From NCBI GenBank assembly GCA_033764445.1, contig JANRIZ010000089.1, forward strand, positions 1 through 34,823: a stretch of 34,823 nt of DNA. Direction: 5' to 3'. Below are positions 31,539 to 34,823 of the stretch, in pieces. The stretch is from JANRIZ01 sp033764445. GTDB taxonomy: Bacteria; Verrucomicrobiota; Verrucomicrobiia; JAWXBN01. Under the pieces are notes generated by a model. It did no database searches, was not told where the DNA came from, and saw only the letters and a program-made list of their open reading frames with translations. Both the position numbers and the translations under genes were made by a program. The first letter of the stretch is position 1; every line of letters starts with the position of its first letter.

Positions 31539-33694
31539 GCGACCTCCTGTTTGAGCGGACTGCGTTCCCGGCTCTGCCCCACCAGACCCTGGCAGTGCCG
31601 CTCGGTGAATTTTGAAAGATCCAGCAGATCGGTCACATGTCCGTCAATGACGGCCGTATGCAGGGTCGGATCATGGGGGGTTTCCTCCTCGGCGGACCAC
31701 CCGTCCTCGATGATGTCGAGGATCCGGTCGACGACCAGTCCGATATTTCCGCCCAGTGCCTGATACACCACCACCGGCAACGCCCCGCCGTCGCGCGCCA
31801 CGGTTTCCCCCCCGTAAATTTCCGACAGCCGCACCAATGGCATGATCCGTCCGCGGTATTGGACCACGGTCCGGCTGGCGGAGGTTTCCAGAGACTCCAC
31901 GGCGATCTCCTCCAGACGCGCCACCATCGACAGCGGAACGGCCATCCGCCGCTGGCGGCCCACCTCAAAGAGCAGCAGGGAGCGCGAGTGGCGCACCGGC
32001 TCCGCCGTCTCCCCCTTGGACTGGCTCCGCCGGAGCGTATCCGAAAGTCCCGCGGAAAGGCCCGCCTTTTGCGCCAGTCCGGGCACATCCAGAATCAACG
32101 CCACCCGTCCGTCCCCCATGATGGTCGTCCCGGCAAAGGCATGCAGTCCCTTGAAATGCGACCCAAGGGGTTTGACCACGATCTCCTGGGTGTCGTTGAT
32201 CTCATCAACAACCAGCCCAAATTGTCCGTTCTCCCCCTGCAAAACGACGATCTGGACCTCCGGATCCTGCAACGATTCCGCCCCGGGAACCGTCTCCAGG
32301 GCCAGTTCCCGGTTCAGGTACACCAGTGGCAACAGCCGTCCTCGCAGCCGGTACACGGGCGCGTGATGGATCATTTCCACCGCCTGCACCGCCTGCTCCC
32401 CGCTCAGTCGCACCAGCTCCAAAAGACTGATCTGCGGAATGGCATACTGATCCCCTCCCGTACTGACGATCAGGGCCGGGATGATCGCGAGAGTCAGGGG
32501 GATTTTGACCTTGAAAACCGTCCCCCGGCCCGCCGCACTGGAAATGTCGATGGTCCCGCCGATCTTTTCGATGTTTGTCCGCACGACATCCATACCCACT
32601 CCCCGCCCCGAAATGTTGGTCACGGCCTGGGCGGTGCTCAGGCCGGGCAGAAACACCAGACTCAACGCCTCCGCATCGGTCATGCGTGAAAGCTCCTCCA
32701 CCCCCACCAGCCCCAGGTCCCCGGCTTTCTTGCGCAGACGCGCCCCGTCAATCCCGTTGCCGTCATCACTGATCTCAATGATCACCTGGCCGCCCTCATG
32801 AAAGGCACGCAAAAGAACCAGCCCTGTCTCAGGCTTGCCCCGCTCACGCCGGACCTCCGCGCTTTCTATGCCATGATCCACCGCGTTGCGGATCAGGTGG
32901 GTGAGCGGGTCCCGGATCGCCTCGATGAGCGCCCGGTCCATTTCCGTTTCCGCCCCCTCCATCTCCACCTGCACCTTTTTGTGACAGGCCAGCGACAGGT
33001 CCCGGACCATGCGCGGAAAATTCCCCCAGATCACGCTGATGGATTGCAGACGCGTTTTCATCACACTCTCCTGAAGCTCGCTGGTGATCAGATTGATCCG
33101 CTGTGCGGCATTGCTGGCCCCGGCCTCCCCGGCCAGCAAACTCGACTGGACAATCTGGTTCCGTGCCAGGACCAGCTCGCCGACAAGTGTCATCAGATTG
33201 TCGAGCAGGGACACATGCACGCGCACAAAATCATCGCCCGCGCCGTGACTGACCACCGCGGGCCCGGGTGTCACCGCCGCCGCGGTCGGCACGGGTGTCT
33301 CGCCGGGGGCCGTTTTTTGCAGCCGCACGATCCGCGCGATCAGGTCATCGACGGAAATCAGATTTTCACGGCCGGAGGTCTGCAACGACTGGAACAGGGA
33401 CCGCAGCACGTCCACGGTCTCCAGCATCAAAGCCACCGTCTCCCCACTCATGGCCCGCTGCCCGTCCCGCGCCTGGCTGAGCAGTTCCTCGGCCGCATGC
33501 GTGATCCTTTCCAGTTTGCCCAACCCCAGGAATCCGCAGCTGCCCTTGATGGTGTGGATGACCCGGAACACATTCTTGATGTGCTCGGGCTGGTCGGCGT
33601 TCCTCTCCAGCTCCAGCAGACTGTGGTCCACCGCCGTCAGCCCATCAAGCGATTCGGCCACAAACTCCTGTATGATGTCCTGATTGTCTTCCAT
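31535..33694 (-). CDS. cheA: Chemotaxis histidine kinase CheA with tandem C-terminal CheW domains, no P2
   Basis: A 719-residue kinase. The HPt domain (1-105) has phospho-acceptor H47 in HTIKGSCGF. A linker of about 30 residues follows, with no P2 domain. The dimerisation helices span about 155-235 (LVGELVLARNQI). The ATPase domain (250-400) has HLIRNAVDHG (266-275), DDGNGID (310-316) and GRGVGMDVV (363-371). Two CheW-like domains lie at 405-540 and 570-700. P2 normally docks CheY and CheB, so its absence fits a system without a nearby CheY. GGGGAG six bases before ATG 33694 is a strong ribosome binding site. It is the first gene of the - strand chemotaxis series and diverges from cheX. Confidence 0.96.
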   Translation of the reverse strand: MEDNQDIIQEFVAESLDGLTAVDHSLLELERNADQPEHIKNVFRVIHTIKGSCGFLGLGKLERITHAAEELLSQARDGQRAMSGETVALMLETVDVLRSLFQSLQTSGRENLISVDDLIARIVRLQKTAPGETPVPTAAAVTPGPAVVSHGAGDDFVRVHVSLLDNLMTLVGELVLARNQIVQSSLLAGEAGASNAAQRINLITSELQESVMKTRLQSISVIWGNFPRMVRDLSLACHKKVQVEMEGAETEMDRALIEAIRDPLTHLIRNAVDHGIESAEVRRERGKPETGLVLLRAFHEGGQVIIEISDDGNGIDGARLRKKAGDLGLVGVEELSRMTDAEALSLVFLPGLSTAQAVTNISGRGVGMDVVRTNIEKIGGTIDISSAAGRGTVFKVKIPLTLAIIPALIVSTGGDQYAIPQISLLELVRLSGEQAVQAVEMIHHAPVYRLRGRLLPLVYLNRELALETVPGAESLQDPEVQIVVLQGENGQFGLVVDEINDTQEIVVKPLGSHFKGLHAFAGTTIMGDGRVALILDVPGLAQKAGLSAGLSDTLRRSQSKGETAEPVRHSRSLLLFEVGRQRRMAVPLSMVARLEEIAVESLETSASRTVVQYRGRIMPLVRLSEIYGGETVARDGGALPVVVYQALGGNIGLVVDRILDIIEDGWSAEEETPHDPTLHTAVIDGHVTDLLDLSKFTERHCQGLVGQSRERSPLKQEVA

Positions 33695-33979
33695 GGCATG
33701 CTCCCCGGAGGGTTAGCCGGCCCGCTCTTCCCGGCTGGCTGAATCCAGCATGAAAAAAAGTCGGAACTCGGTTTGATTGGATTCCATCGTGCGGCTCCGA
33801 GAGTATCACCGAAAAACACACCCTCATATCGGTCGGACTTCTGGAATCCCCGACAATCATTTCCCTCACGCCCCCATCAGGAACTTCCCCGATACGGGCA
33901 CGGGGATCAATGCGGGAAGGATTGCCCCGAGTGAGGAAATCGGCTTGTCATCGAATCAGAAAAGTCCATCCTTGATGGC

Positions 33980-34459
33980 GTGAATCATTTTACATTTGAA
34001 AAGGTGCAGGGGTTTGTCGATTCAACTGTCACGGGCGTTTTCAGAACGATGATGCAACTGGAGGTGCAGCCCCAGGAACCGGTCCCCCTCTCCCTGTTGT
34101 CCGAATCCCGCGTGGTGTCCTCGGTCAGTTTCACCGGCGAGAAAATCAATGGGGTGGTCTGCCTGCACATCAGCGAATCCTACGCCGTGGAGCTGACGGC
34201 CGCGCTGCTCGGAATGCCCTGCCCGGAGGTCTCCGGCCATGAGATGGTCAATGACGCCATGGGGGAACTGGCCAATGTTGTCACGGGCAACATCAAATCA
34301 AAATTCTCCGACGAGGGGTATCCCTGTCTTCTTTCCATTCCCTCGATCTTTCGTGGAAACAAAATCGAGGTCGAGTCCACCCGGCATTCCCACCTCCATC
34401 ATTTTGCCTACGGCGACGGTTCCAACACGGTGCTGGTCGAGCTTTTCCTGAAAAGCTGA
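33980..34459 (+). CDS. cheX: CheX-type phosphatase (CheC/CheX/FliY family)
   Basis: A 159-residue single-domain protein. The segment NDAMGELANVVTGNIKSKF (from residue 91) holds the ExxN pair (E96, N99) that CheX/CheC proteins use to dephosphorylate CheY-P. The LPLSLL/INGVVCLHISESYAVEL strands fit the same fold. Only one ExxN motif is present, as in CheX. It diverges from cheA across a 285-base spacer and its substrate regulator is not in the window. The start is a GTG with no clear ribosome binding site, so the N-terminus is uncertain. Confidence 0.85.
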   Translation: MNHFTFEKVQGFVDSTVTGVFRTMMQLEVQPQEPVPLSLLSESRVVSSVSFTGEKINGVVCLHISESYAVELTAALLGMPCPEVSGHEMVNDAMGELANVVTGNIKSKFSDEGYPCLLSIPSIFRGNKIEVESTRHSHLHHFAYGDGSNTVLVELFLKS

Positions 34460-34472
34460 TCCCCCCACACAC

Positions 34473-34823
34473 TCACTTCCCGCCGGGCGCGACGCTGCTG
34501 CGGCGAATGACCAGGTCCACGGGCAGACGGCGGGTTTCCGGACGGATCTTCTCCAGCAGCTCCCACACGGCACGCACCGCTCCCACCCCAAGGTCGGCCG
34601 TCGGCTGATGCACGGTCGTCAGCGGCACACGATAATAACGGCCCACGGACAAATCCCCATATCCGACAACCGAGACATCCTCCGGAACCCGAAGTCCCTG
34701 GCGGATCAAAACCTCGCTGGCCCCGATGGCCACCAGATCGTTCACGGCAAAAATCGCCGTGAAATGGATTTTTTCCTGAATGACCTGCAGGGCGGCCTTT
34801 TCCCCTCCCACCATATCAAATCC
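34473..34823 (-). CDS. C-terminal part of a LacI/GalR-family transcriptional regulator (runs off the window)
   Basis: The open frame continues through the right edge. The visible 117 residues are the end of the sugar-binding domain of LacI-type regulators: FTAIFAVNDLVAIGASEVL, GLRVPEDVSVVGYGDL, PLTTVHQPTADLGVGAV and a last VDLVIRRSSV segment. These are hallmark LacI/PurR motifs. The DNA-binding domain and effector pocket half are outside the window, so the target operon cannot be named. The gene is convergent with cheX (13-base spacer). Confidence 0.9.
   Translation of the reverse strand, partial: GFDMVGGEKAALQVIQEKIHFTAIFAVNDLVAIGASEVLIRQGLRVPEDVSVVGYGDLSVGRYYRVPLTTVHQPTADLGVGAVRAVWELLEKIRPETRRLPVDLVIRRSSVAPGGK

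Noticed and set aside
33860..33930. Sigma28-like CCGATA elements upstream of cheA/cheX
   Set aside because: The -10-like pieces match six of eight bases, but no TAAA box lies at the required distance.
33695..33979. Short frames and a GCTGG-CTGAAT-CCAGC hairpin in the cheA/cheX spacer
   Set aside because: The frames lack starts with ribosome binding sites and do not resemble proteins. The hairpin (33734-33749) has a 5-bp stem only, with the T-run on the wrong side for a terminator.

Overview
This is a GC-rich, densely coding bacterial window with no rRNA, tRNA, CRISPR array, insertion sequence or phage gene that I can see. The gene content suggests a Gram-negative, respiring, chemotactic bacterium with type IV pili. 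It combines a system II (ResB/CcsA) cytochrome c assembly pathway, LutABC lactate oxidation, an MglA/MglB polarity pair next to pilB, and a protein made of HNH-associated repeats. That mix fits the Verrucomicrobiota/PVC group best. This is an inference from gene content, not a proven placement.

Left part, + strand (1-5832): the tail of an unknown gene, then a pilus/polarity cluster. It holds a TPR protein with an MshEN (GspE N-terminal) domain, a PilB/GspE-type assembly ATPase, a long proline-rich protein ending in a Roadblock-like domain, an MglA-type GTPase and an MglB-type Roadblock protein. I infer one device that places or switches type IV pili.

Middle left, - strand (17019 down to 5936): a long co-directional series. 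It runs from a Cu+-type P-type ATPase with an extra C-terminal membrane domain, through ResB and CcsA, a PHP phosphoesterase, LutA-LutB-LutC and a small unknown protein, to a PduO-type cobalamin adenosyltransferase. Several junctions are ATGA overlaps. The theme is respiration: copper supply, cytochrome c haem attachment and lactate oxidation. A perfect TGTGA-N6-TCACA (CRP/FNR-type) palindrome lies upstream of the copper ATPase, and a small four-helix membrane protein diverges from it.

Middle (18014-22476): an AspT/YidE-type transporter and homoserine kinase (thrB) on the - strand. A divergent four-repeat HNH-associated-repeat protein and an exported protein follow on the + strand. A Fur-box-like sequence sits in the divergent spacer. 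The 324-base gap before the transporter carries two diverged copies of a short CATCCG-GG motif.

Right part, - strand (33694 down to 22520): a chemotaxis/signalling series cheA-cheW-mcp-cheB-cheR, followed by a very large multi-PAS hybrid histidine kinase and a NarL/LuxR-type response regulator. A divergent cheX follows, and the window ends in the C-terminus of a LacI-family regulator. No cheY is present, so in this window the only response regulators are CheB, the hybrid kinase's receiver and the NarL-type regulator. The most unusual items are the copper ATPase fusion, the pilB-Roadblock-mglA-mglB cluster, the HNH-repeat protein with its Fur-like box, and the CheY-less chemotaxis cluster joined to a transcriptional two-component pair.
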